From: Psychrosphaera aestuarii
Lineage (GTDB): Bacteria; Pseudomonadota; Gammaproteobacteria; Enterobacterales; Alteromonadaceae
Length of the DNA stretch: 64,000 nucleotides
NCBI RefSeq assembly: GCF_017948405.1
Contig: NZ_CP072844.1
Location: 2,604,001 to 2,668,000 of the forward strand
Reading direction: 5' to 3'
The notes under the pieces were generated by a model, which was given only the letters and a program-made list of their open reading frames with translations, did not search any database and was not told the DNA's origin. The stretch's first letter is position 1. Each line of letters opens with the position of its first letter. A program made the translations under genes and the position numbers. Positions 20,332 to 29,332 of this stretch are shown here, piece by piece.

Positions 20332-20940
20332 CTAAGATGCTTTTGCTATGCCAAGACCACCTAACTGTGCCTTTACTTGCCCAGCAGATAAAGCACCTAC
20401 AGGTCGGCGAGGAATGTTACCTTTGAAAATAGGTTCTGGCGGATAGGCACGCTCTTTTTTGCCAATTTTGTATAAAATGCCATTTCTAATTTCGTCGACT
20501 TTGTAACCTGTTTTCACTTTTATACGAATATGAGGAATACCGGCGGCTTCTAGTGCGCCCGTTACAAACCAGTCTTGCTTTGATTTATGACCACCACTCG
20601 CTTGATTCACTAAATCTACAGCTGCAATAATGCGATAAGTTTGAGGGTCACAAAGTACGTAATCAATCACTTTGCTAGACGCTTTAATCATAGCTGAACG
20701 CTTAGCTCGACCTTTAACGCTATCTTTGGTTTCAATAATATCTTGCAGACGTACACGATTAACTATTCGGTAGTCATTACCTACAGCTTTATCCAACAAA
20801 GCCAAAAAGCCTCGTTCAACGTTAGTAAATAGCTGTGACTTCTTTTTAAAAGGATAAGGATTGCTGGTGTCAATAAAGTGACTGGCCACTAGCGCAATGG
20901 TCAAAATCAACCCTACTAATAATACTAAAACCCATTCCAT
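20332..20940 (-). CDS. Membrane-anchored DUF2726 protein
   Basis: A 202-residue protein with one N-terminal membrane helix (~3-22) and a cytoplasmic DUF2726 domain (SQLFTNVERGFLALLDKAV; YVLCDPQTYRIIAAVDL), a restriction-endonuclease-like fold often fused to topoisomerase or nuclease modules. Function unknown; a nucleic-acid role is inferred from the fold only. The start is taken at ATG 20940, with GGAG six bases upstream; the longer frame from GTG 20952 would place the start inside that ribosome-binding site. No operon partner: 107 bases separate it from ygiF. Confidence 0.82.
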   Translation of the reverse strand: MEWVLVLLVGLILTIALVASHFIDTSNPYPFKKKSQLFTNVERGFLALLDKAVGNDYRIVNRVRLQDIIETKDSVKGRAKRSAMIKASSKVIDYVLCDPQTYRIIAAVDLVNQASGGHKSKQDWFVTGALEAAGIPHIRIKVKTGYKVDEIRNGILYKIGKKERAYPPEPIFKGNIPRRPVGALSAGQVKAQLGGLGIAKAS

Positions 20941-21135
20941 ATAACTCTCCACTAAACGATAGATAATTCTTTATCGATATAAGCAGATACTGTGCCATTT
21001 AAACGTTTTATTTTTGACACCTACCTCTATTTCTGTTTTTAGTGCTTTTGCATAGCCAAGGAGCTATCGCTCTATTATAATTTCTCTTAATTTCAGATTG
21101 ATAGATTACTATCCAAATTTACAAGAGAGTTTGAT

Positions 21136-21834
21136 ATGACAATTGCGATTATTGGCGCAATGGAACCAGAAGTTGCCATTTTAAAGAACAACATGGAAAA
21201 CCTGAACACCACAAAAATAGCCAACTATGAATACTTTTCGGGGCAGCTAAATGGTCAGGATGTGGTATTAGTTCAGTCAGGTATTGGCAAGGTTGCATCG
21301 GCTATTGCAACTGCATTGTTAATTAATAACTTTAATCCTGAATATGTTATTAATACCGGTTCAGCGGGTGGTTTTGACAAAGAACTAAAAGTAGGTGACA
21401 TTGCGGTTGGTAATAAGCTTGTTCATCATGATGTCGATGTTACTGCGTTTAATTATGAGTTTGGTCAAGTGCCTAACATGCCAGCGCGTTTTAGTGCCGA
21501 TGAAAAGTTGGTGGCATTGGCAAAAGAGTCAATCGCAGAAATGGACGAGATCACTTGTAAAGTGGGTTTAGTTGCGACAGGCGACAGCTTTATGTGTGAC
21601 CCGGTTCGTATCGAGGCGACTCGTCAACAATTTCCAGATATGCTTGCAGTAGAAATGGAAGGTGCCGCAATCGCACAGACTTGCTATCAAATGGATACGC
21701 CGTTTTTAGTGATTCGTTCACTTTCGGATATTGCAGGAGAGGAATCTCCAATGAGCTTCGATGCCTATCTAGAAATCGCGTCTAAAAACTCATCTGAGTT
21801 AGTGATGAAGCTTTTAAATAAATTATCTAAGTAA
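21136..21834 (+). CDS. mtnN: 5'-methylthioadenosine/S-adenosylhomocysteine nucleosidase
   Basis: MtnN (Pfs) cleaves adenine from methylthioadenosine and S-adenosylhomocysteine, clearing SAM by-products and yielding the precursor of autoinducer-2. 232 residues. MTIAIIGAMEPEV at the N-terminus, GIGKVASA, NTGSAGGF, and VEMEGAAIAQ and RSLSDIAG (with the catalytic Asp) are all present. A GAGAG ribosome-binding site precedes the ATG. Followed after 11 bases by a CobD/CbiB-like gene, the neighbour order I recall from other Alteromonadales. Confidence 0.98.
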   Translation: MTIAIIGAMEPEVAILKNNMENLNTTKIANYEYFSGQLNGQDVVLVQSGIGKVASAIATALLINNFNPEYVINTGSAGGFDKELKVGDIAVGNKLVHHDVDVTAFNYEFGQVPNMPARFSADEKLVALAKESIAEMDEITCKVGLVATGDSFMCDPVRIEATRQQFPDMLAVEMEGAAIAQTCYQMDTPFLVIRSLSDIAGEESPMSFDAYLEIASKNSSELVMKLLNKLSK

Positions 21835-21845
21835 CATTCAATATT

Positions 21846-22796
21846 ATGATTGAAACAATGGCTGAACTTCCACACTTATTGGCTGCAGCCATTGTCATTA
21901 TTGTTGAATGGATATTACCTATCCCGTTTCGATATTCGCCTTTAAAATTATGTGCTCTTCTAGCCGATGCTATCGCTAAAAAGGTAAATACGCCTGGCAG
22001 CGATCGACAGCGCCAAATCTCGGGTTTCATGTCGTTACTTACCTACTTTGTATTTGTCACTGTCATTATTTGGGCATTGTTGTTTATCATGCCCTATGAT
22101 GTATGGACAGAGGCAATTCTTCTATACATTAGCCTTAGTTACCATTCCGTCGCGAAAGTTAATAAATCAATAAAAGATGCCCTGCACAATAAGCAGAACA
22201 CCTTAGCAAAGGACTACTTAGCCGAGCATGCTGAATTTGATACCAAACCACTATCGCCCCTTGGAATTGTCAAAGGCGCTTTAGAGGTGGAAATACGTTC
22301 GTGGGCAACCGCATGGTTAACGCCCATAATACTATTTCTTGCTTTTGGAGGCGTTGCTGCGATTGCTTATCGAGTATTGGACATCGCCGTTCAGCGTTGG
22401 TGTGCTTTCGACCCTAAATTTGATAGCTTTGGGTTACCAAGTCTAGCAGTCCGCTCAGCGTTAGATTGGGTAATTGTTGTGATGGTTGCGCCAATTTACT
22501 CTGTATTTAAGTCGAGTCCTGGGTGGTGGCGAATGTTTCGTAAATATCAACCTGACTGGCCACAGCAGCAAAGCTTAGTTGAACTAGTTTGGTCGTGCAT
22601 AGTTGCAGCAGGTTGCAGAATTGAAATGGCAGGTCCCGCTATGTTTAATGGCGTAAAGGCAAAACGACTACGAATTAATGAGGGACAGAAACCGTCTCAA
22701 ACTACCATTGCTGAACTTCAAAGTTGGAATACCCGATTCATTATTTTTGTATTAGTGCTTTTATTATTATTTTGGTTAATCGCTAACACTATTTAG
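21846..22796 (+). CDS. CobD/CbiB-family membrane protein
   Basis: A 316-residue membrane protein of the CobD/CbiB family, whose founding member is the adenosylcobinamide-phosphate synthase of cobalamin assembly. Hydrophobic segments near 10-27, 57-80, 155-175, 205-225 and 293-315; the stretch YRVLDIAVQRWC...FDSFGLPSLAVRSALDWV matches the family core, and RIEMAGPAMFNGV the C-terminal motif. No other cobalamin genes are here, and such stand-alone copies also occur in organisms without de novo synthesis, so it may serve salvage or an unrelated role. Eleven bases after mtnN, probably one transcript. Confidence 0.75.
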   Translation: MIETMAELPHLLAAAIVIIVEWILPIPFRYSPLKLCALLADAIAKKVNTPGSDRQRQISGFMSLLTYFVFVTVIIWALLFIMPYDVWTEAILLYISLSYHSVAKVNKSIKDALHNKQNTLAKDYLAEHAEFDTKPLSPLGIVKGALEVEIRSWATAWLTPIILFLAFGGVAAIAYRVLDIAVQRWCAFDPKFDSFGLPSLAVRSALDWVIVVMVAPIYSVFKSSPGWWRMFRKYQPDWPQQQSLVELVWSCIVAAGCRIEMAGPAMFNGVKAKRLRINEGQKPSQTTIAELQSWNTRFIIFVLVLLLLFWLIANTI

Positions 22797-22819
22797 TTAT
22801 CTATCAATAAGGAGTTTTT

Positions 22820-23203
22820 ATGTTAAAAAATCTATTTACCCTGCTCGTCAGTGCGTTATTTGGGCTTATGAGTTATACGAGTACGGCAGCGGATACTGCT
22901 AAAATATCCGCTGAAGAATATTTAAAAAACAAGGATAACTACCAAATTTTGGATGTCCGCTCGCCTAGCGAATTTGCCGAAGGCCATATTGAAGGCGCGA
23001 TTAATATTCCACATCACGCCATTATTGATGAAATAGCTAAATTAAAAGGGATTGAAAAAACCATTGTTGTTCATTGTCGAAGTGGTCGCAGGGCTGAAAA
23101 AGCTGAATCTATGATGCGAAAAAATGGCCTTACCGACTTCATTCACTTAGACGGTGATATGCTTGGTTGGCAAGCAAAACAACTGCCTTTAGTAAAACCT
23201 TAA
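22820..23203 (+). CDS. Exported single-domain rhodanese
   Basis: A 127-residue periplasmic sulfurtransferase-type protein. Signal peptide ~1-24 (ends STAA). The rhodanese domain shows ILDVRSPSEFAEGHIEGAINIPH and the active-site loop VVHCRSGRRA with Cys86. A six-residue CRSGRR loop is the size that binds sulfane sulfur rather than phosphate. Similar to E. coli PspE/GlpE-type proteins. AAGGAG-like ribosome-binding site before ATG. Ends only 6 bases from the convergent L,D-transpeptidase gene, with no terminator between. Confidence 0.92.
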   Translation: MLKNLFTLLVSALFGLMSYTSTAADTAKISAEEYLKNKDNYQILDVRSPSEFAEGHIEGAINIPHHAIIDEIAKLKGIEKTIVVHCRSGRRAEKAESMMRKNGLTDFIHLDGDMLGWQAKQLPLVKP

Positions 23204-23209
23204 TTGATT

Positions 23210-24370
23210 TTATTGCTCGGAAAGTGTGGCTTCAAGTAAGCCCTCTTTCTCAGTCTCTTTTGTTAACAAACTTTCATTTAACAAGTCTTTATTACGCTGT
23301 TTTAGTTCAGCCAACTTTTCATTAACGTCACTTGTAATAATAACTTTGTCACCGTTGTCTAATAAACTATAAACCAGTTCGATGTCACTGTTTCTAAGAC
23401 GTACACAACCATGAGTAGTGCGACTACCAATTGAGCCAGGGTTAGACGTCCCATGTAAAAAGAGCGAGTCACCAAAATGTAAAGCGTGATTACCCATAAT
23501 GCCTCGCCAGCACCGCTCACCTCTGGCTATTTTATCGGCGAATTCGACTTCCATTTTTTTAGGTATACACCATTTAATTCCGTCGCTATCAAACAACTTA
23601 AACTCAACATTAAACTCACCCTCTGGCGTATAGTAACATTTACCGCCTTGGCTCTTTGGTAGGCACCTGTCGTAACCGAGCGCAACGGGAGAAGTCATGA
23701 TTGGTTTGATGTCTTGCATAGTTTGCTCATAAACCGTCACGTTAAAAGAAGACTTGTCGATAATAACTAAACGTTGGGTATCAGCAGAGCGTTTAATTTG
23801 CTTGGGTTGCGTTCTGTCTTGCAAACGCACTGGCTTTATTAACCAAACAGGCTCTGGTAATGGCTGCCATTTGTTTTCAGGAAAATGTCCAGTGACTTTC
23901 AATGAGTCTTCATTTTCGAAGGCGCTGGTGAATGTTTTTCCCTTATACCATTGAGCAATTGCTTTACCTTGTCGATCAAAAACCGTTGCATCTTCTAGCA
24001 GCCGATAAGCTTTTGCCTTTTGCTTTTTAGCATCGAGTAACGTTTCTAACGGAACATGAAATATAGTCGCAGGCGCGGAGGTCGTTTGTGGGTGCTGTTC
24101 TTCAATATTACTTGATACTTTTATATACCACATTGGAAAAATGGACTGCCACTCACCTTCAGGAAAGTGTCCGGACACTCGAACCCAGAGCGTGTCTTCC
24201 ATGTTCGATGTAAATAGAGTGTGGCTAGGCCAAGTTTGAATTACCTTGCCATTCGGCTCATCATAAACGTCGACTTTTGCCGTTGTTAAATAGGTTTTTG
24301 CCGCCCAACTAGGTACGACAAACAAGCCGAAAAATACAACCGTCATCCATAACGTTACTCTTTTTTTCAT
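23210..24370 (-). CDS. L,D-transpeptidase (YkuD) with two SH3-like repeats
   Basis: A 386-residue exported peptidoglycan enzyme. Signal peptide ~1-23. Two related segments, ~28-86 and ~127-184, each ending in a near-identical unit (WVRVSGHFPEGEWQS and LKVTGHFPENKWQP, then WYIK/WLIK), look like tandem bacterial SH3-type wall-binding domains. The YkuD catalytic domain follows, with LFLHGTSNPG and TTHGCVRLRN (catalytic Cys). Extra cysteines between (DRCLPKSQGGKCYYTP, KWC, ERCW) suggest disulfides in this subfamily. It would form 3-3 cross-links or attach proteins to peptidoglycan. It ends with a charged helical tail. Convergent with the rhodanese gene and divergent from a thioredoxin gene. Confidence 0.9.
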   Translation of the reverse strand: MKKRVTLWMTVVFFGLFVVPSWAAKTYLTTAKVDVYDEPNGKVIQTWPSHTLFTSNMEDTLWVRVSGHFPEGEWQSIFPMWYIKVSSNIEEQHPQTTSAPATIFHVPLETLLDAKKQKAKAYRLLEDATVFDRQGKAIAQWYKGKTFTSAFENEDSLKVTGHFPENKWQPLPEPVWLIKPVRLQDRTQPKQIKRSADTQRLVIIDKSSFNVTVYEQTMQDIKPIMTSPVALGYDRCLPKSQGGKCYYTPEGEFNVEFKLFDSDGIKWCIPKKMEVEFADKIARGERCWRGIMGNHALHFGDSLFLHGTSNPGSIGSRTTHGCVRLRNSDIELVYSLLDNGDKVIITSDVNEKLAELKQRNKDLLNESLLTKETEKEGLLEATLSEQ

Positions 24371-24444
24371 TACAAAAATTCCAATATTTGAGCGCCTTAT
24401 GTTCTAATGGGACTACGCGCTTTTAAACATTCCAGGGTAATACC

Positions 24445-24921
24445 ATGAAGAATAAAACACTTACCGCTATTTTGCTATCTCTAACGCTTTCCTCCGCACC
24501 AAGCTTGGCAAAGGACTTTTTTGTTGGCGAAATTTCCGGCCCAAGTATATTAAAAGAGTTTAAGTCTTTCGCTTCGCATAAAAACGATGTGACCTACAGC
24601 AAAGCTGATCTAGCCTCCCTTCGCGCTATTGCAGAACCAATAGAAGTAAAAGTGTTTTTTGGCGAGTGGTGTCACGACAGTGTAAGAGAAGTACCCCGCT
24701 TAATTTCACTATTCGAACAAGTCAACAATAACAACATTAACGTTTGGTTTTATGGCCTGGATACCGCCAAATCGGATCCTAGTGGCATCGCACTAAAACA
24801 CTCTATTAAAAAGACCCCAACGGTTATCGTATATAAAAATGGCGTTGAGTTAGGTCGCTTTTTAGAGTTTCCAAAAACAGATTGGGCGAATGATATTTCG
24901 CAGTTAGCACTGAAAAAATAG
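24445..24921 (+). CDS. Exported thioredoxin-fold protein with a single-cysteine (CxxS) site
   Basis: A 158-residue periplasmic thioredoxin-fold protein. Signal peptide ~1-22. The active-site turn is FFGEWCHDS, with Cys76 and Ser instead of the second Cys; the cis-Pro loop is KTPTVIVYKNG. Without the resolving cysteine it cannot be a classical dithiol oxidoreductase, but may bind or exchange disulfides, as do other CxxS proteins. It is divergent from the cysteine-rich L,D-transpeptidase and close to the exported rhodanese, so a link with envelope sulfur chemistry is possible (inference). The stop lies 55 bases before the left inverted repeat and its terminator. Confidence 0.85.
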   Translation: MKNKTLTAILLSLTLSSAPSLAKDFFVGEISGPSILKEFKSFASHKNDVTYSKADLASLRAIAEPIEVKVFFGEWCHDSVREVPRLISLFEQVNNNNINVWFYGLDTAKSDPSGIALKHSIKKTPTVIVYKNGVELGRFLEFPKTDWANDISQLALKK

Positions 24922-24975
24922 ACTGGATATGACCCGTCCTGAAATAGATTGACACATTAAAAAAGGAGCTCTAGA

Positions 24976-25001
24976 AGACGGGCTACTGAATGAACTTGGA
25001 G
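24976..25001 (+). repeat. Left copy of a 26-bp inverted repeat flanking the tlpA-like gene
   Basis: The 26 bases 24976-25001 are the exact reverse complement of 26296-26321. Weaker similarity extends outward (an ATTAAAAAA run and GGAGCTC at about 24957-24972 correspond to 26325-26343). Each copy is followed on its inner side by a terminator hairpin. The 305-base stretch 24922-25227 otherwise holds no gene. A string at 24930-24956 starting TGACCCGTCC and ending TTGACACA resembles an insertion-sequence end, but I cannot confirm that. Confidence 0.85.
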
Positions 25002-25029
25002 CTACCAATTCTGTTATTGGTAGCTTTTT
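25000..25029 (+). terminator. Terminator inside the left inverted repeat
   Basis: A perfect 10-bp stem (25000-25009 with 25016-25025, loop TCTGTT) followed by T residues stops rightward transcripts from the exported thioredoxin gene. The stem sequence is unlike that at the right repeat although the adjoining 26 bases are identical. Confidence 0.85.
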
Positions 25030-25227
25030 ACGTTTTTCTGATAGAAATTTAAAATAAAACAGTACATTAATTATCAACATTAAGTAAGCTAAAAGCCAAG
25101 CCATTACAATTAGCTTATGATTTTCAGCATGTTATCATGCCTTTTTAAGTGTATATGCCTTTTACTGTTGATAGCGATTTTCAAAGTTGCTAATTTATAG
25201 AGTTATAAAGCAGTTACAAGGAAAGTA

Positions 25228-26142
25228 ATGAAAACCGTATTCAACCTAATTTTGTTTTTATTCTCAAGCTTCAGTATATCTAAAGAGATTAATCCTGCCG
25301 ATTGGTTACTCTGGCATAAAGTTGAAACTGAGTTACCCTATTCATCAACGTTAACAATTTATCCGCCCGTAATGCTCTATGCAGAGAATGGAGTGCTTAG
25401 AGGCTCTATTTCTGCACCGTACTCCCTTAGCGGCAATAACAATAGAGTTATTAATGAATTTTTAATTACAGTCACGGATGGACGAGGAAATACACATTTT
25501 CTTGAACCTAAAATGGAATCAGTGGGCTTTGTTAATGATACTGGTATTAGTATGTCCTCTCTTAGCTCTAACTCTTTTTACAACGGTAAAATTCTAATCC
25601 AGCTTTACAAAACTAATTCACTAGAGAATCGTCAGGCGTTGTCTGATAGAAATAAAAAAGACATAGCTAGGCAGCAAGGAATTGAAAATGCTTTAACCAG
25701 CATAAGAATTCCTAGACCAGTTTTAGGAGAAATATGGCCCATTAAAGCCTTAACATTACAAGGGCAGAATATAGATGTGATCATCTCTTCATCAAAATTC
25801 ACAATAATCCAACTCTATAGTGAGTTTTGTGGTTTCTGTAGAAAAGCAATTCCTTTAAATAACTCATTAAATGCTTCTGAGAATATTAAAGTTATAGGTA
25901 TAGCTGGAACAAATAATATTAATGCATTTAAGAGATACTTAAACACTAGTGAACTTGAATACTCGTTCATTGCCTATGAGGACGACTACGCAGAATCAGC
26001 TCTGTTAGAAGCTACAGGTCAACAGGGTTTCCCAACGTATTTTGTTCTAGACCCAACAAAGCAAGTAGTCGGAATTTTTGTAGGGACTCCTTCTCTTGAG
26101 AGTTGGCTTGCAGATCAAGCTATCATTATTGAGGAATTATAG
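25228..26142 (+). CDS. Exported TlpA-like thioredoxin-domain protein
   Basis: A 304-residue protein with a signal peptide (~1-19), an N-terminal beta-rich domain of unknown type (~25-150) and a C-terminal TlpA/ResA-like thioredoxin domain. The redox site is EFCGFCRKAI with Cys201 and Cys204; FPTYFVLDPTKQVVGIFVG is the cis-Pro region. It should act as a periplasmic thiol reductant or disulfide carrier. AAGGA lies before the ATG. The gene is clearly more AT-rich than its neighbours and is enclosed by an inverted repeat with inward terminators, so it looks like an acquired cassette inserted between the convergent thioredoxin and lysS genes. Partner unknown. Confidence 0.8.
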   Translation: MKTVFNLILFLFSSFSISKEINPADWLLWHKVETELPYSSTLTIYPPVMLYAENGVLRGSISAPYSLSGNNNRVINEFLITVTDGRGNTHFLEPKMESVGFVNDTGISMSSLSSNSFYNGKILIQLYKTNSLENRQALSDRNKKDIARQQGIENALTSIRIPRPVLGEIWPIKALTLQGQNIDVIISSSKFTIIQLYSEFCGFCRKAIPLNNSLNASENIKVIGIAGTNNINAFKRYLNTSELEYSFIAYEDDYAESALLEATGQQGFPTYFVLDPTKQVVGIFVGTPSLESWLADQAIIIEEL

Positions 26143-26268
26143 ATAATCTGACTGATTTTTATAATATATTGTTGAAATTTAAGTACTAATTGTAGTGCTG
26201 TTACTAGTAATTAAGATGATTTGGTAGGTTTCTTAGCTATAAGTGAGTGTTTTATATAGTGGGGTTGC

Positions 26269-26295
26269 AAAAAAGCCACTGTTAAATACAGTGGC
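26269..26295 (-). terminator. Terminator inside the right inverted repeat
   Basis: On the minus strand a perfect 7-bp stem (26275-26281 with 26289-26295, 7-base loop) is followed by six T. It would stop leftward transcripts coming from lysS. Confidence 0.8.
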
Positions 26296-26321
26296 CTCCA
26301 AGTTCATTCAGTAGCCCGTCT
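26296..26321 (-). repeat. Right copy of the 26-bp inverted repeat
   Basis: Exact reverse complement of 24976-25001, 94 bases beyond the lysS stop. The remaining DNA between the tlpA-like gene and this repeat (26143-26268) is AT-rich and shows no gene. Confidence 0.85.
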
Positions 26322-26415
26322 AGATGAGCTCCTTTTTTTAATCCTTTTTATAAAAGGGCAACTTGTCTTTGGCATCTAGCCGCAAGCGTTGTTGCTCACT
26401 TCTAAAACGGGCGCC

Positions 26416-27996
26416 TTATTCCGCCGAGTCGTCCTGTTGCTCATTATTAGCAACCGGCTTCATGTGCGGGAACAAAATAACGTCTTTGATGGTTGGTGAG
26501 TCAGTGAACAACATTACTAAACGGTCAATACCGATACCTTCACCAGCTGTAGGTGGTAAACCATACTCAAGCGCTTGAATGTAGTCTTCATCAAAGTGCA
26601 TTGCTTCAATGTCACCGGCATCCTTTTCTTCAACTTGTTTCTTAAAGCGGTTTGCTTGGTCTTCAGCGTCGTTTAACTCTGAGAAACCGTTTGCAAGCTC
26701 ACGGCCGCCAACAAAGAATTCAAAACGGTCGGTAATAAACGCATTTTCATCATTACGACGAGCCAATGGAGATACTTCCCACGGGTAGCCTGTAATAAAC
26801 GTTGGTTGGTCTAACTTCTCTTCCGCTGTCGCTTCAAAGATTTCACAAAGGTATTTACCTGCACCCCAAATACCTTCTACTTCAGGCTCTTTAATGTGAA
26901 GCTTTTTAGCAATCACTTTTAGCGTGTCTAAGTTGTTTTCAGGATCTTTAATTGCAGCTGCCCATTCAGGATTATTTGCTGCTTCATCGTAATACTTAAG
27001 AACCGCATCAGACATGGTTAAGCGAGTAAAAGGCTGTCCAAAGTCATATTCTTTCGTTTCAACAACGTTACCTTCTGCGTCTTTAACCGTATTAATTACA
27101 ACTGCAGAACCTAATACATTGTTTGCAACGGTACGTAACATTTCTTCTGTTAAGTCCATCAAGTCATTGTAGTCAGCATAAGCCTGATAAAATTCAATCA
27201 TTGTGAATTCAGGGTTATGGCGAGTTGAAAGACCTTCGTTTCTGAAGTTACGGTTAATTTCGAATACACGTTCAAAACCGCCAACAACCAAACGTTTCAA
27301 GTATAGCTCTGGCGCTATACGAAGATACATGTCACGACTCATTGCATTATGGTGCGTAATGAATGGACGGGCTGATGCGCCACCAGGAATTACCTGCAGC
27401 ATTGGCGTTTCTACTTCCATAAATTCACGGTCTGCTAAGAAACGACGAATACCTTCCACAACTTTTGACCGGATCATGAATGTTTTGCGAGTATCTTGGT
27501 TTGTGATCAAATCAACATAACGTTGGCGATACTTTGCTTCTTGGTCTGTTAGGCCATGAAACTTCTCTGGCAATGGGCGAAGCGACTTTGTAAGTAGCTC
27601 ATAGCTTTCCATATTTACGTATAGGTCGCCTTTTCCTGACTTATGTAAAGCACCAGACACACCAATGATGTCACCAATATCTAAAACACCATATTTTTCT
27701 TTTAGATCTTTCTGAACATTTTTGTCTGCATACGCTTGAATGCGACCTTTCATGTCTTGTAATAACATGAACGGACCACGCTTAGCCATAATACGGCCAG
27801 CAATAGATACCTTTGTATCCATTTCAATTAACTTTTCTTTTTCGAACTCACCAAACTCTTGTTGAAGGTCGTCGCTGTAATGTTCACGACGGAATTTGTT
27901 TGGATGTGCATTAGCCGAGCAGTTTTCGCGAATGTTTTCTAACTTTGCACGACGCTCTGCAATGAGTTTGTTCGCGTCTTGAGTTTGTTCAGTCAT
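26416..27996 (-). CDS. lysS: Lysyl-tRNA synthetase, class II
   Basis: Charges tRNA-Lys with lysine. 526 residues, close to the family length of ~505. N-terminal anticodon-binding OB domain ([19 protein letters not shown]) and class II catalytic core with motif 2 ([22 protein letters not shown]) and motif 3 ([19 protein letters not shown]). It is followed by a short acidic tail. It lies 124 bases downstream of prfB, the conserved prfB-lysS order of gammaproteobacteria. Confidence 0.99.
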   Translation of the reverse strand: MTEQTQDANKLIAERRAKLENIRENCSANAHPNKFRREHYSDDLQQEFGEFEKEKLIEMDTKVSIAGRIMAKRGPFMLLQDMKGRIQAYADKNVQKDLKEKYGVLDIGDIIGVSGALHKSGKGDLYVNMESYELLTKSLRPLPEKFHGLTDQEAKYRQRYVDLITNQDTRKTFMIRSKVVEGIRRFLADREFMEVETPMLQVIPGGASARPFITHHNAMSRDMYLRIAPELYLKRLVVGGFERVFEINRNFRNEGLSTRHNPEFTMIEFYQAYADYNDLMDLTEEMLRTVANNVLGSAVVINTVKDAEGNVVETKEYDFGQPFTRLTMSDAVLKYYDEAANNPEWAAAIKDPENNLDTLKVIAKKLHIKEPEVEGIWGAGKYLCEIFEATAEEKLDQPTFITGYPWEVSPLARRNDENAFITDRFEFFVGGRELANGFSELNDAEDQANRFKKQVEEKDAGDIEAMHFDEDYIQALEYGLPPTAGEGIGIDRLVMLFTDSPTIKDVILFPHMKPVANNEQQDDSAE

Positions 27997-28120
27997 TTAT
28001 GTTCTCAATTACCGTATAATGATTAATCTAATGATTTATGTACTGTTTATTTTTAGTGTAAGTCTGTTCTACTGTCTAATTAATAATTTACAGACTTACT
28101 TGCACGATTTATTAAAAGTC

Positions 28121-29219
28121 TTATAACCCAGCTTTCAAGCTTGCTTCAATAAATTTGTCCAAACCGCCATCCAAGACTGCTTGCGTGTTACGACTTTCAA
28201 CACCTGTTCTTAAGTCTTTAATACGTGAGTCGTCTAATACGTATGAACGAATTTGACTGCCCCAGCCTATATCCGACTTGTTGTCCTCAGCTGCTTGTTT
28301 TTGTTCGTTTTGCTTAAGCATTTCCAATTCATAAAGCTTTGCTTTTAACTGCTTCATCGCTTGGTCTTTGTTTTTATGTTGTGAGCGTTCGTTTTGACAT
28401 TGCACCACTGTATTGGTTGGCAAGTGTGTAATACGAACCGCTGAATCGGTGGTGTTTACGTGCTGACCACCAGCGCCTGACGCTCGGTATGTATCAATTT
28501 TTAAATCAGACATATTAATATCGATGTCAATATTGTCATCTACTTCGGGATAAACAAATGCAGACGCAAAAGACGTATGGCGACGAGAGTTTGAATCAAA
28601 CGGAGACTTACGAACTAAACGGTGTACACCCGTTTCTGTTCTTGCCCAACCAAACGCATATTCACCACTAATACGGATTGTTGCACCTTTGATACCCGCA
28701 ACATCACCATCTGTAACTTCAATTAATTCAGTTTTAAATCCTTTCGCTTCACACCAACGCAAATACATACGAAGTAAAATATTACACCAGTCTTGCGCTT
28801 CTGTACCGCCAGAGCCCGCTTGTAAATCAATATAAGCGTCATTGCCGTCTAGTTCACCAGAAAACATACGACGAAACTCTAGTAGTTCTAATTTACTCGT
28901 TAAATCATTTAACTCCGACTGCGCTTCTTCAAACGTTTCTTCGTCTTCGGCTTCTTGTGCCAGTTCAATTAAACCATCAATGTCTTCACAACCTTGGTCA
29001 AGCTCATCAATCGTTTTTACTATGGCCTCTAACATTGAACGTTCTTTGCCTAGCGCTTGGGCTTTAGCAGGATCGTTCCACACATTTGGATCTTCTAGTT
29101 CACCACTAACTTCTTCTAGCTGCTCTTTTTTGCCAGCATAGTCAAAGGTACCCCCGAAGGACTTCGGTACGTTCACGGATATCAGCTAATTGGTTTAGAA
29201 CCGGATTGATCTCAAACAT
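28121..29219 (-). CDS. prfB: Peptide chain release factor 2, with programmed +1 frameshift
   Basis: RF2 reads UGA and UAA stop codons. The gene starts at ATG 29219 ([20 protein letters not shown]...) and meets an in-frame TGA at codon 26 (29144-29142). Synthesis then continues in the +1 frame to 28121, giving 365 residues, the same length as E. coli RF2. The SPF anticodon-like motif (VRKSPFDS) and the GGQ catalytic loop ([10 protein letters not shown]) are intact. A simple frame from a downstream start would lose the first ~25 residues. Upstream of lysS. Confidence 0.98.
29141..29157 (-). promoter_or_regulatory. prfB autoregulatory frameshift site
   Basis: On the minus strand: CGGGGGTACCTTTGAC. 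This is the known RF2 site: a Shine-Dalgarno-like GGGGG a few bases before CTT TGA C. When RF2 is scarce, the ribosome slips +1 on CUU and reads GAC. The bases agree with the E. coli site except in the wobble positions around it. Confidence 0.95.
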
Positions 29220-29332
29220 GGATTTAATAATAACCTTTAAATTAAAAACGACTCAGAAAATTGCGCCGAAGTGTAACAATATTAGTGTATCTACTCAAAT
29301 ACTGCTTTGCATTTATACAATGCAGTATGCTT

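Noticed and set aside
21040..21081. Full sigma-70 promoter upstream of mtnN
   Set aside because: There is a perfect TATAAT at 21076-21081, but the only TTGCAT-like -35 is 22 bases away, too far to claim.
24904..25104. 66-codon minus-strand frame across the left inverted repeat
   Set aside because: It lies over the 3' end of the thioredoxin gene, the repeat and a terminator; composition is not protein-like.
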